Origin: Drosophila pseudoobscura
Lineage: Eukaryota; Arthropoda; Insecta; Diptera; Drosophilidae
Length of the DNA: 64,000 nt
Direction: 5' to 3'
Assembly (NCBI RefSeq): GCF_009870125.1
Contig: NC_046680.1
Coordinates: forward strand, 19,549,501 to 19,613,500
The notes below the pieces were generated by a model, which was not told the DNA's origin, made no database searches, and worked only from the letters and a program-made list of their open reading frames with translations. Numbering within the stretch: position 1 is the first letter of the stretch; each line of letters starts with the position of its first letter. Shown here piece by piece: positions 24,801-35,772 of this stretch. A program made the translations under genes and the position numbers.

Positions 24801-27800
24801 TTCTCTGGCCTTTCTTTGTCGAGTTTGACATGACCCCATCCCTGGGCAACCTCCACTTTGTCCTGCATGACCTTAACCCTTGGGTTAGCTATTAATGTTT
24901 ACGAGTGACGACGGGGCGAAACTTGGGTCGGAAAACGTTGGATAGTTGGACGACTTCGGAGGTACCATAAACATTATTCTTATTGATATGGAGAGCTGTA
25001 AAAATGGCAAATATTTGATGAACTCTTTCGCTCTCTCTCTCTGAGAAAATCGCCGGAATTTGAATGGAATATAAAAAGCCACTGCCCTGTCCGAACAATG
25101 TATGCATATTCCAATTAAACCATTTTTGACTGGACCTGCCCACGCTACGCACTTGCCTGCCTTCCCTCATTATCACATATTGAGTTTCCCAATTTCGGAG
25201 CCACAATCCCGCACACAGCCAGAGGGACAGGCCAATACCACGCGGTGGCGCAAATGCCGGTGACACATACATAGGATGAGGAAGGGACGCGCGAAGGATC
25301 CACATCGATGGACAGGCATAGCTCTGCGCATTTGCTGGCCTCATATGTCGCACTCTGCCGGTTTTATCCTGCCCCCACATACATACCTACATAGATACGT
25401 ACACATGTATGTCTGTCCATCCCACATCCCGGACCCATCAATGCTGCAGGCTGCATGCTGATGCTGATGCTGATGCTGACGGTGATGGTGATGGTGTCAT
25501 GTAGGAGTAATGGATGAAAACGACGAAAATCGGGATTTCGTGGGTGTGGAATGACTTTTGCGCCTCGCATTTAAATGAAGGCAGGCTTAACCGGATTTCG
25601 CTGTGTGGCCAGAGGAGCTGTTGGGAATGATTTTAAATCCACTTTCCTCATGTACCTTCTTCTCCTTCGTCCATGGGGATTGGCTGGTTTTTGACTTCGG
25701 TTTGGAAGTTGGTTTTGCGGATACCATAGACGGTGGCTATACATGTCCTCGTGGCGACTCACTCAACAGGCTCCAATTAACTTTCGTCAACTGCGTTAGC
25801 AGCTGCGTTTCCTCTAATTGGGTTCACTTTTACTGCATTTTTCCTATACCAATGTCGTTGGTGCAGCTGTACTCCACGTGCCAGGATAGGGAGCGCCCCA
25901 CGATGGTGTCCCATTAATGAAAAATACTTTTTGTAATTAAATAATAATTTCGCACGTTGTCTACATGAGGGGGAGATGTCAAACGATAGCGACAGGCCCC
26001 AACAGCCGCAAAAAGACGCCTTCAGAAATATGTACCTACAGAATATACATATGTAATATGTCTCTGGATATTTGTGTATTGTGTTTGTGTATGTGTTTAT
26101 GGTTTAATGTCATTCGCTCGCTGAGTTTATGGGGTCGTTGTCTTTCAGGGCCAAAACAAAATGAGTATAGTTCTTGATGAACTACTTACAAATGTCGAGG
26201 CAATTCCATAAACCCATAGCGAGGGGAAGGTACGGGTATGTAGACGTAGACCTAGATGACTACTAAATAAGTACATATGTGGGTACAGGCACGTTGGATT
26301 GGAATTATTTTGCCAGTTCAATAGCACAAAGTGAGTTGTTGGCTTTTTCTTTTGTTTGTTGAAAAGGCTAAGAACCGAGAACCAAATGAAATCTACGATA
26401 TACTAAGGTTTCCTCTTATCCATCCATTAAGAAAAGGCTGAGGGGCCTCTCTCAGAGTCTGATATCTAAAATTGCACGCATAACTGCCTGGAAAACTATG
26501 ATTTGTATTTGCCTAATTTCACCGCCTAATTAATGGGCGATGGGCATAAGTATCCACTTCTGGTGGACCCAGCGGCAAACAGAAATATGTAATTAACATG
26601 GCCAATTCAGGTGGTGGTGGTGGGTATTTTGCTGTCGTCAATTGCATTCGGCCGCAGGGCAGCGTTGCGTATACGTAATTTATAAATGAATTGCACGCCT
26701 TTGCGGTTATCACGGCGTAGCCAAACCCAAGGAGTATTATAACCAAAAGGCAGACAGGGCGTGGCTGGAAGGGTGTGGAAGTAGAGGTTAATTCAATTAG
26801 TGTTGTGTTTGCATTTGGCCTTTGCCATGCTGTGCTTTGTATTGCGGCACATGCCACACTCTCCACCGCACACGCTCGCACCTACACATACAATTGGTAT
26901 AATTGATTGAAGCAATCAATGCACTTTGCTGCACTTTAACTTGAGGCAATCAAGAGCCTGTATAAATGCATACAAATCCAGAATGCATACATCGAGAAGC
27001 TGCTCTGCCTTTTGGACTGGTCACTGGTTACGGCCAATATTTTTCAGCACTAGAAATTGCACACACACATAGGTATATACATACGAGTACTGGTGCATTT
27101 GTAAACCTCACTGAGAGTGGGGTCCAGAGTTCATCCAGGCAAATGTAATGGCAGTCCCATGCACATGATAGCCACAGAAATGTTGGAAAATATCTTAAAT
27201 TTTATCCAAAAGCCAAAAAATCTGTACAGGCCTGCAGAACAGAGTTGTTTGTTTGGTATTTGCCTTTGACCAACAGTTATGGTGTTCCGGATATTAGGTG
27301 TGGGTGTGGGTGTGGGCTTAGAGCAGAGCTAACCAGGAAATTCCTAAGCAAAACAGCTGCAGTCCACATAGTTCGGGGCAAATTGAAAAATCAGAAAAAC
27401 CAACAACCACAACTACAGCAGCATCCAGCGCCAAACAACCAGAGTATAAGCCAAAATATTTTTCCTACCTGCCAACAAATTGGCAGCCAAAATGAAAAAC
27501 ATTCGGGGATGATTGAAGGGCGAGGAAGGGAAGGCGCAGCAAAACGATGGACAGTTTCAGAACTAATATGGGGGAGTGGGTTGTGATTCCGCTAGTTCAA
27601 GGGAAATTTCCGAATTAATTGTTGGGCTACAAGCAAAAGTATGCAAAACATTTGTCTGGCGAAGGATGGAACCACATCGATCGATACTCCATTACCGAAA
27701 GAGTGTGGCATAAGCGATAGAAACCTATAAATCTGTAGCATGGATAAGCCATATATGATCTCCCCCCCCCCCATCTCTCACCTAGCCAGTCCAAAAAACA

Positions 27801-30006
27801 TGTGAAAATACAATACTTATATAATTAATTTCATCAGCATAAATGACCACAATTCCCCATCTTGATCGATATAATAAGTATAAACGTGACCGAGGGAATT
27901 TCCATTATTGATGTACATTTTTAACTGTTTGTTTGTTGTTTTTCTGCAGGAAGCATATCGTCGCTGGGTGTGCAGCACGCTGGTGCCATATTTTGCCGAG
28001 CCAAAGGACGTTGCGCCACCCGGGAATGAGCAGAGTAGCAATGCGAAAACCCCGGGCAAAAACAAGCGTTCGGCGTGGAGTGCAACGTGGACTGAGGGAG
28101 GGGGAGCTGGTGGAGCTGGAGGAGCTGGAGGAGTGAACGGAATCAAGCATAAATCTCTGAAATTAATCAGCAATAACAATAAATCAAATAACGGCAATAA
28201 CATGAACGAGCGTCAGATTAATCAGAAGACTGACAAGAGCTCGACGGCGAATGGGAACGAGGAAAACGCAAACGTGAACGGGGACAATGACCGCAATGTG
28301 GAGGATGCGATTGGCAGGGATCTGGCTCAGACATTCTATGATGTTGTTGGCATGTCTAATCCCCACCAGAGCCAGGTGGCGGCGGGAGTGGAGGATGGAG
28401 GCGAGGGGCCAGTTGCCGTGGCCGCGGCTGAGGCTGAAACACAATCCAATAATTTCATATCGACTGCCAATAATGCGGATCCCAGAGCCTTGGATCCAGT
28501 GATATCAAAACTTCAAAAGAGGTAAGTCTTCGCGGAAAATTCCAAGACCCATGCAGAAACATAATTCGTTGCCATCTCCCTACCACCGCAGATCAACACG
28601 CAAGACAGAGTTCCGCAAACGACGACGCATCCGGCCCTGCCTGAGCGTCTGCCAAACTGTGGAACAAAAGTGCCCCTATCTGCTGCCCGCCGACCGCGCC
28701 CCTGCGCTGCCCACCCAATATGCCGGCGAGCCGACATTTCTCTGCCTAGGTAAGCCCCTGAAATATGCCCCCTCAATATGCAACACCTCATGCTGATTCC
28801 GCTGCAGATCAAAATATACCCGAAACTGGGGAGCAGCTGAAGAAGTCCAGCTACGGCCCCAACGACTGCTGCTACAGTTACTGCAATGGAGCCGCGAGCG
28901 GAGTGTGCACCGTGTGTCAGGACTTTGCCCCGCCCCCGCCCCAAGCGATCCCCAGCGATGTGGCAGCAAACTCCACCCGCCGAGTCCACAACATAACACT
29001 CACGCTAAGCTCTCCCCCCGGCGAGCATGCCCGGGCCAAGAGCGTGGCTCTGGCCCTGAGGAACGTGACAAAGGAGCGCGACAGCGAGCAGGACGCCATG
29101 GAGTCGCTGATGGAGCGCCTGCCGTACTATGCACGGCTCGACAGCATCTACTACTACGACGAGGACGGAGAGATGCCCAAGGCGCCGGTGTCCGGCAACT
29201 GTGCCCCCGTGCCAGCCGTCACCACGCGCTGCACATTCCCGTACTATGCCTCGGGCACAGAGGCCGCGGCACCGCCCACGCAGCTGCTCGTCTGGCTGAG
29301 TGCGTTGCTCGGCCTTCTCAGCAGCTGTGGGGCGGCCCGCAACCGCTGGAGCTGCAGCTGGAGCTGGAGCGGCGTCTGTGGGCAGCGCGGCCGTGGTCGC
29401 CAGTGCGTCAACTGCGAGGCCAGCTGCCACGAGCAGGAGCTTATCACCAGCACCAGCGGCGGCAGCGGCAACAGCGCTGGAAGTGCCTGCAGTGGCAACA
29501 GGAACAGGAGCAGCCAGCAAAGCGTCGATGGTAAATGCAAGGAAAAGGCTCCCCAATCAGAAGCCGAGGCTGAGGCCAACGCCGAGGCTGGAGCTGCTTC
29601 CGGGTCGAATGCCTGGATGTGGGCGTGGTCGGTGAGACCACTGAATACTCATAGGCAAATGTGTAGCAAAGTACGGTACTTTAGTAGCCGGAGTAAGTTT
29701 AAATGCGAGTCGAGAGGTAGTGGTGGTCGTATAACCATGCCTAACTATAGAGACTTAGATCCAGTACGATTACGAGTCAGGATCAGGATCAGAATCAGGT
29801 GGAGTTGGAGCTGGCCAGGCGGGGACGGGCGGTGGTGGGGGATGTCAGCGTCGCAGACGAGGGAGGGGTGCACTAGGACTATTAACTATCGCTATTTCTA
29901 CTACTACAACTACAACATCAACGATTGGTGGCGGAGATGGTGGCTGGGGCAGCGGGAGGGGGAGGGGGAGGGGAAGTGGCGGACTGTGGGCAGCGGTGCC
30001 TTATAG
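1366..30006 (+). CDS. Nlf-1: NALF/FAM155/Mid1-like NCA channel localization factor (whole CDS, 5 exons)
   Basis: CDS join 1366-2691, 13332-14159, 27950-28521, 28592-28749, 28808-30006; about 1360 residues. All four junctions keep frame with good donors (GTGAGT, GTGAGT, GTAAGT, GTAAGC) and pyrimidine-AG acceptors. Layout: a long low-complexity N-terminal part, then a cysteine-rich domain spread over exons 2-5, then a hydrophobic segment (about residues 1118-1136) and a Cys/Ser/Gly-rich tail. The family signature is the pair of patterns DC-x3-Y-x5-C-x2-C-x2-AYRRWVC (exons 2-3) and PC-x3-C-x6-C-P (exon 4), shared by NALF1/FAM155A, worm NLF-1 and fungal Mid1. These proteins bring the NALCN/NCA sodium-leak channel from the ER to the cell surface. 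In flies Nlf-1 is linked to circadian control of neuronal excitability. Family call is strong; the 1366 start is the weakest point. Confidence 0.8.
2692..13331 (+). other. Nlf-1 intron 1, 10.6 kb, no coding evidence
   Basis: The intron runs from GTGAGT at 2692 to TTTGCAG at 13331. Chance open frames within it lack good starts, splice context or protein character. Simple-sequence tracts include GA repeats (3858-3898), a CT-GGCTCT tandem (6829-6884), a CCCATCC tandem (about 6958-7003), a CTATAG tandem (9771-9797), GGGCC units (10204-10230), a GT run (11633-11654) and a CTCCT tandem (about 12588-12616). I saw no nested gene, tRNA or recognisable transposon. Confidence 0.7.
13332..14159 (+). CDS. 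Nlf-1: Nlf-1-like coding exon 2: start of the cysteine-rich domain
   Basis: The acceptor is CTTCTTTGCAG before GGT CAG TGC; the donor is TGCAAG before GTGAGT. The exon has 276 codons, phase 0 at both ends. The first two thirds are linker-like (KYFVNYKTSQMRLGHSS, then acidic Ala/Gly-rich). The last third is dense in Leu and Cys (LRNCCERSVF, ITCELAEILF, FDCRQVYSLINQCDDCK) with the codon bias of conserved sequence. This is the start of the NALF/Mid1-type cysteine-rich domain. Confidence 0.85.
18787..18970. repeat. Two (GA)n microsatellites in Nlf-1 intron 2
   Basis: GA runs at about 18787-18820 and 18951-18970 flank a CA run (18926-18939); a CT run follows at 19196-19213. Such tracts can bind GAGA factor but are also common neutral repeats. 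Confidence 0.8.
21003..21180. other. AT-rich island in Nlf-1 intron 2
   Basis: About 180 bp composed largely of A and T, with repeated TTTAAAT, TTAATTAA and ATATTT words and a short tandem GAATTGGTAA. It stands out from the surrounding intron. Possible roles, unproven, are scaffold attachment or a nucleosome-poor regulatory spacer. Confidence 0.35.
22203..22654. promoter_or_regulatory. Three perfect CACGTG E-boxes in Nlf-1 intron 2
   Basis: Perfect CACGTG hexamers occur at 22203-22208, 22453-22458 and 22649-22654. CACGTG is the core site of the CLOCK/CYCLE heterodimer, and also of Myc/Max and related bHLH proteins. The middle copy sits inside a CA/TG microsatellite and may be incidental. Placement in a gene whose fly orthologue is reported as rhythmic in clock neurons makes the group noteworthy; function is inferred only. 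Confidence 0.3.
23233..23288. repeat. Short inverted repeat with ATACCCTT ends, possible transposon remnant
   Basis: ATACCCTT near 23233 and AAGGGTAT ending near 23288 are inverted copies about 40 bp apart. A related hairpin, ACCCTGC-TAGT-GCAGGGT, is at 9385-9402. TATACCC/GGGTATA ends recall degraded transposon fragments common in Drosophila non-coding DNA, but nothing intact is present. Confidence 0.3.
27950..28521 (+). CDS. Nlf-1: Nlf-1-like coding exon 3
   Basis: The acceptor is TTTTTCTGCAG before GAA GCA TAT. The exon opens with EAYRRWVCSTLVPYF, which completes the family motif begun in exon 2. It then runs through a long poorly conserved insert rich in Gly, Asn, Lys and Glu (about residues 740-900). 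It ends at AG before GTAAGT in phase 2. Without splicing the frame would hit TAA inside the donor, which supports the intron. Confidence 0.85.
28592..28749 (+). CDS. Nlf-1: Nlf-1-like coding exon 4: core cysteine motif
   Basis: A 158-nt exon between introns of 70 and 58 nt, the usual small-intron size in Drosophila. It encodes a basic stretch (KTEFRKRRR) and then RPCLSVCQTVEQKCPYLLP, the most recognisable NALF/Mid1 pattern, and ends in a GEPTFLCL segment. Donor is CTAG before GTAAGC; acceptor is CCACCGCAG. Confidence 0.87.
28808..30006 (+). CDS. Nlf-1: Nlf-1-like coding exon 5: end of Cys-rich domain, membrane segment, C-tail
   Basis: The exon opens with DQNIPETGEQ and a cysteine cluster (NDCCYSYCNGAASGVCTVC), then N-glycosylation candidates (NST, NIT, NVT). 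A hydrophobic segment follows (TQLLVWLSALLGLLSS, about residues 1119-1134). The tail is Trp/Ser/Cys- and Ala/Glu-rich and becomes repetitive and less protein-like toward the TAG at 30004-30006. The final ~120 residues look translated by default; an additional intron or earlier stop in another isoform is possible. Confidence 0.75.
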
Positions 30007-33000
30007 TGCCTGCAAAACGATGCAAAAGGCGATGGAAAACCAATGGCTGCCCTGCCCGTACTGCCCTCTCTCTATAGGAAAATCTAATGATAGTTAAACC
30101 CGAAATGATAAATAATAGAAGTTGAGAGGTAAAAGCAGCTCATAGAAACCAGAAAAAAAAACGAGTAAAAAACTGCGGGAAAAGCGAATTAAACGAGACG
30201 TAAAACCAAAGCAAAGGAAAACCACATAAATATTTATGGTCCTCTTTCAAGTGAAATAAAAACCAACATGAATTATAAATCTCCATTGAAAACAAAAACA
30301 AACAAAAAAAAAACCAAAATAGCATATTTTATTACAACTAGAACAAAGAATATTAATATTTAATTAAACAAAAAGCAACTGCCACAAGAATAGGTTTTTT
30401 AGATAAATGATAACAGAGATACAGAAACAAAAAACAACAACATTTAACAGGAGCATGGAACTAAACAATGATATATACATATGTAAATGTATGTATATGT
30501 ATGTACAAGTATAACAGACGGAACCGAAACGAAACGAAACAAAAAATAGTTATTAATTTAATTACTGGCGAGCAACAAATACGAAAATTTTAGGTTAGCT
30601 AAAAATGAAACAAATAACGGAAACGGATACGGAAAACGGAATAATTTACAACTAGAATAACAAGGAAATTTTGAAAATAAAGAAAAAAAACAACGGCATA
30701 ACTAAACTAATTAGCGGAAAAACCCACGACGACAGCCAAAAAAGAAGAAGGGAGAAAATACAATTTCACTAACAAATTGACGTATAGGCCGCGTATCAAC
30801 CACCTTTCAAAGAAAACCAAAAACGAAACGTGAACTTTACTTAAAATTAGTTTAACGAAATATAAAAGAATATATTATATATGAAATACTATAGTCGAGA
30901 AAGGAGCAGAGACGAGGGTTGGGAGCGATTAATTAACGAATTAATTAATCAATAAACGAGACGAAAATAACAAGAATAACAACCGCAAACGTGTCTAAGA
31001 ATTGTCTTTATTTAGTTTTAAAACGGAAGCATGATGTGGTTCACGATTTGATTTGAAAACCCAAGGGAACCGAATCGTAACGGAAATAAAACCATGGAGG
31101 ACGAAAGAGGCATGCAAAGCGCACAGTAAAACGTATCTTTAAGGTTCATTAAAGGATTCGGACACATACGGAAGCATTACCAGCATATAGAGCCATGATC
31201 CATGCGCCCCATTAACGTATATATATTTATATATACGATAGGAATAGAGAGGAAAATATGCAACGTAAACAGCAACAGGAGATAGGCAGGATAAAGGCAA
31301 ACAGCAACAACAACAACATACCTACTATATGAATAATAATAGTAATGAATAATAATAATTTTTGTAATAAAGTGAACTCTATGTAGCGTATACATATGTA
31401 ATACATTTGCGAGGTATATATTTATAAATTATCAATTTATCGTACATAACTTGCAGAAATGGAAAACTATAGGAAACACGAAAAACGAAAAAAAATGAAA
31501 GAAAACCAAACTTAAGCCCTTAAGAAATATTCAAATAAATAGTCGTATTTGGTATTAACTAATTAACTATGAAGCTAAGTACGAAACAGTGTGAGAAAGT
31601 CACTCTGATAGAGCACACTCGCCAAAAAAAAAAACACATACACACATACATATACCTTAAGCACTCTTATACAATATAATTAGTTTAGTTAGTTTCTACT
31701 CACCGCATCATCGCTAAACGCTTTGGACATTTCCCAAATTCATTCCGAGATCTGTTAACGAAAGGTTTAATATTAGCCCACTGCAGGCAGTGGCAGAGAA
31801 ACCGAAAATTCTTTTGAGTCTACCACTAGTGATGTTCCTCAACTTTCAGCCGGAATTCTGTTACTCTTCCGTTCCGTTTTCGAATTTCTTTCAACACTGA
31901 CGCATTACTTTAGGAAGAGATAGAATAATAGGAATGGTATATGGATTGTGTTTAATGTTGTTGTAGAAACCTAAAGGATATTACAAACAGAAGTAGTAGC
32001 ATTCATCAAAGACCTCTCATCCATTTGATTTCTTTGATTTGCCCCCATATCAATGAATATTTGTAAATAGAAAAGAACTATGAACAATTCGCCTCATGTC
32101 CTTTAACGGCCTCATGTCCTGGAAACTGGGGTGCTTTTGCTATGTGAGTTTCTGTCCTACATGAATTTTCGTTTACAAGGTTTTTTTCCCCAATTGTTGA
32201 CCCCGTCTGTGTAAAACTCTTTCCGCAACTTCCGCAATGAAGAGCACGAAATTTATGAATTTACATTAGCAACCAAACTTTTCGCTTATCTCGTTTCGTC
32301 GTCAGCGAGATAACTGTACATTGAGGCGAATGCAACCCATTTCTAAGAGAAGCGAGACGGACGAACGAAGGAGACAACAAGAGGCCAAGCACCGCTATCG
32401 GGGGGCGAAACAAACAGAGCAGAGAGAGCCGCTGGCACAAATTGCGCGCATATTGAAATGCAAATTGTTATGAATTATTGTGTACTTTTGTAAAACTTTT
32501 TGATATATATAAAATAGTTAACATGAATAGATGCCTAAATAATAATAAATTAAATGTTAATTTATTTAAATGTAAACAATAAATGGACGAGAAAGTAGAA
32601 GGAGGTCTGTGGACGGTAGACGGTGGACGGTGGACGGAGGCGGGCAATCCCCATCCCGATCCCGATTCCCCATTCCAATTCCACGTCTCCCTTAGAGTAT
32701 GTATGTATTTAATAAATTGTACACGTTGGACGGTTGGCGAGAGTGTGTGTCCAGAGCGAGACAATTTTCATTGTGCAAGGAAAGCAACTAGTTGAATTGA
32801 ATTGTGTGAGTAACGGGGGTAGCGTAGCTCCGATCAAGCGACGATTATACTATATCGCGAACATTACTTTACCGCAGCGAACAGGCAAACAGGCAAACAG
32901 GCAGCAGTAGTCGCATTGAAACCATCTCATCTGCGATCCACACACAATAACGAATTCCAGTCCCCATCCGAATCAATAACAAGTTAGCACGAATTATACA

Positions 33001-34100
33001 ATAATTTTTGTAATTGATTAGCAGCTGCCACAACAAACAAAAACCAAAAAAATAATGATACCAATAATGAAACAAAAAACTCCGCTGCAGCAACAAAATG
33101 TATGGCAAACGGTAGCAATTATTTTCTACAAAAACCAAAAAAAAACTATTTAAAATATGTAAAAAAAAAAAATCAAACAACAAAAGAGAATTTTAAAAAC
33201 GAAAACCAAAATTCTTTTTAGGTCAGAACGAAATTACATAATTGTGTGCCATGGCAAAAAGGAACGAAAAATATTAAATGTATTTGATATCAAAAAAAGA
33301 AAACACAGAAAGCCAAACAAATACGAAACCGAGAAGTCGAGGAGTAGAGGAGTAGAGAAGTCGAAAAGTCGAGGAGGAAGCGTAATAATACATGAAAATT
33401 CATAGCGTCAAGTCAAGACAAATTTAATTTAATTAAATGAAAGCAAAACAAATAAAAAAGGAAGCAAAGCTGCTAGACAACAAAACAAAACAAAACAGAA
33501 AACAATATCCATTGAAAACGACTACTCAAACCATAGAGTTTTCCGAGGGAAAACGTTTGCAGCCACCCCTCCCAAATAACACTATCCTAGAAGAAACTGA
33601 TAAACACAAGTAAAAATCTAACATCTAACATCCCACATGAGACAGCTAAGAACTTTAACAAAAATAAACTGAAATCTTCTGTACTTGTTGTTAAAAAGAA
33701 TGCAAACCAAAATGCGTCATAAAAAACCAAAAATAGAAAACAAACAAAAAATAACGAAAAAAAAACCCAAAAAAAAAAATAGAACACGGAAAACGAAATT
33801 TTCATAGTCCTTAAGCTAAAATCTAAATACGAAAACAGTGGAAATTCCCCAGCCAAACTATCTAAAGTAATGAAATTGAATTCTGACTATCGAGAGATGG
33901 AAAATAGTAATACTATGTAATAATAATGGCAACTGGCATAATTATGGTAATTGTAAAATAATTAAACAATGACGTAAAAGTAAAACCAAAGCAAAAAACA
34001 AAAGGAATATAATAAAAAAAATTGTTGTTATTGAATGTATTTGTATAGAAAAATTATTATGATTATGACGATGAATAATAAATGATTACAAAAATAATAA
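30007..34100 (+). other. Long A-rich 3'UTR of the Nlf-1-like gene (probable)
   Basis: From the TAG to about 34.1 kb the + strand is strongly A-rich with very few long frames, unlike the flanking DNA. Several AATAAA hexamers are present (first clear one 30255-30260, others near 30676, 31084, 31369, 32578, 33663 and 34075), so alternative polyadenylation is likely. One Pumilio-type element TGTAAATA is at 32062-32069. Long AU-rich 3'UTRs are typical of Drosophila neural genes. The distal end is uncertain. Confidence 0.55.
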
Positions 34101-35014
34101 TTATTGTTCAAGCCGAAAAAGCAAAAAAAAAAACACATAAAAAAACAAATATATATATATACGAGAACACGCTTTTGACTTCCTTCTGGTACGGCGGAGG
34201 ATCACAACCAGGCTGGGCGAGTTCAACCTCCACGCAGGTCCTTAATGACACCCCCGAGAATTTTCCAGGAAAGCAAGGAAAAACCAGCCAAGGTTCAACT
34301 GACTTTAGCAGACTTTTTTCATATTTTAACATATAGAAATAGTAAAGTGGTCATTCGCTCCAGGAAAAACTAAGAAAACGCTCTGTGAGGGTGTAGAAAT
34401 GATGGCTCATCTGGTGAACGGCGTGATCGCACTGCCATGCCAAATATTTCTATAAAATACTGCGCGGCTTTAGTTTTGCCAAAATAATCGCTACTAACGC
34501 GGGCTCAGTCGTCAAAACTTGATTTCCCCAAAGGAGAATCCAGCGAAGTGCCTGCAATCAAACCGAAACTTGGCCGGAATTTCAGCTCATACTCAGAGGG
34601 CTGCGGGAAGTCAGTTGGAGCAGAGTCCTAGTAAATTCTGGCAAATGGCATGTGTAAAAATCTCTCACGGATTTGCCTTTGAAGTGCCAAGGCTTGTGGG
34701 GGGCCGCAAAGGACTATGGGTTTTATGTAACTTTCACTTTTCGCGCCCGCTCCCAACGCAGGTGCTTAACGGCTGTGGCAAAAGGCAGTAACAGCAACAG
34801 TAACAGAAGCAACAACACTCTAATTAAGCTAAGCCGAAGGGAAAACTCAGCACAGGAGGAGGAGCCCGAGGAGACCGCGGAGCCGAAGGGAGCAAGAAAG
34901 ATCCGACAAGTAGCATCGGGATTCCGCCACCAGTGCCGAAGCTGGCTCATCTCTCGGCTCGTCGGGTCATCGGCTCGGCTAGCTGGCTGGCTGCCTGGCC
35001 GGGAAACGGAACTC
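34101..35014. other. Intergenic DNA between Nlf-1 and ST6Gal
   Basis: Base composition changes from A-rich to balanced at about 34.2 kb. A CAACAGTAACAG tract lies near 34786-34815, followed by GC-rich DNA with GGCTCGGCT and CTGGCTGG repeats up to the promoter candidate at about 35015. No coding region or RNA gene is visible. Confidence 0.5.
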
Positions 35015-35046
35015 AGATTGGTTTCGACTGGCGAAAGGGAAAGTTC
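34996..35046 (+). promoter_or_regulatory. Candidate ST6Gal core promoter: Inr, MTE-like and DPE
   Basis: TCAGATT at 35013-35019 resembles the initiator with A+1 at 35015. At exactly +28 to +32 (35042-35046) the sequence AGTTC fits the DPE consensus RGWYV. The +18 to +29 window matches about 8 of 12 positions of the MTE. No TATA box is seen. It lies about 760 bp upstream of the ST6Gal ATG on the same strand, so a leader of that length or a spliced leader is implied. The Inr is imperfect. Confidence 0.35.
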
Positions 35047-35772
35047 GAGCAGCGGATACGGATGCCAGCGCCATTTGAGCGGTAATTTTTGCGAACTTTT
35101 GCGCGTGCTGCCAGTGAACGCACTTTTGGCGGTGTATACGAGTGTATATTTCAGGAGTATGTAGCTTTTCAGGTGTGCGTTCGCGTGTTTGTGCTTGCCT
35201 CTGGCTAAATATTTGCCAGCCATTAAAGTGCGGCGCTGCCCAACGGTTAACGGTCAACACAACCAGTCCTGTCCCCAAGTATTGTTTGTGCTTCCACTCG
35301 CTTTTCCCCCCACTGTGTAATTTGCATGTGCGGTTTTGTATTGCATGCTTTTTGGCACCAGCCGACCAGAAATGTTCGAAAATGAGGCGAAAAAGAGTAC
35401 AAATCAGTCCATTCGAATTATGGTCAACAAATCTGGCAGCTACATGGTTTTCTACTCAGATGAATTGTGAATGGCTAGAAGGTCAAAGGTGACACTAGCA
35501 GTTCTGCAATAATACCAGCATTGACATGGCTTTTCACTTAATTGATTATAAGAATATACTAATTATATGGCGGATGTTATCAGAGAAAACCTTTTTAAGT
35601 CAATCAATTTTCAACATATAAATAAATCCATATAAATCTACTCCTGTGAAATGAGCGCAATATGTGCAAACCATTTTAATATAATACTTTATTCTTCTCC
35701 AGTTCCAGACTTCTCTTAAGCCACTTAAATATTAATTGAGAACACTGCCGGAAGGGGTATTATGTGAGGAAA

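Larger units (their letters stand above)
14160..27949 (+). other. Nlf-1 intron 2, 13.8 kb, no coding evidence
   Basis: The intron runs from GTGAGT at 14160 to TTTTTCTGCAG at 27949. It contains GA/CT microsatellites (18787-18820, 18951-18970, 19196-19213), a CAGAAA/CAGTAA tandem (22250-22285), CA runs, a GATGCT tandem (25450-25495) and an AT-rich island (about 21003-21180). There are three CACGTG E-boxes between 22203 and 22654 and one exact DRE octamer, TATCGATA (24423-24430). No convincing nested gene was found on either strand. Confidence 0.7.
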
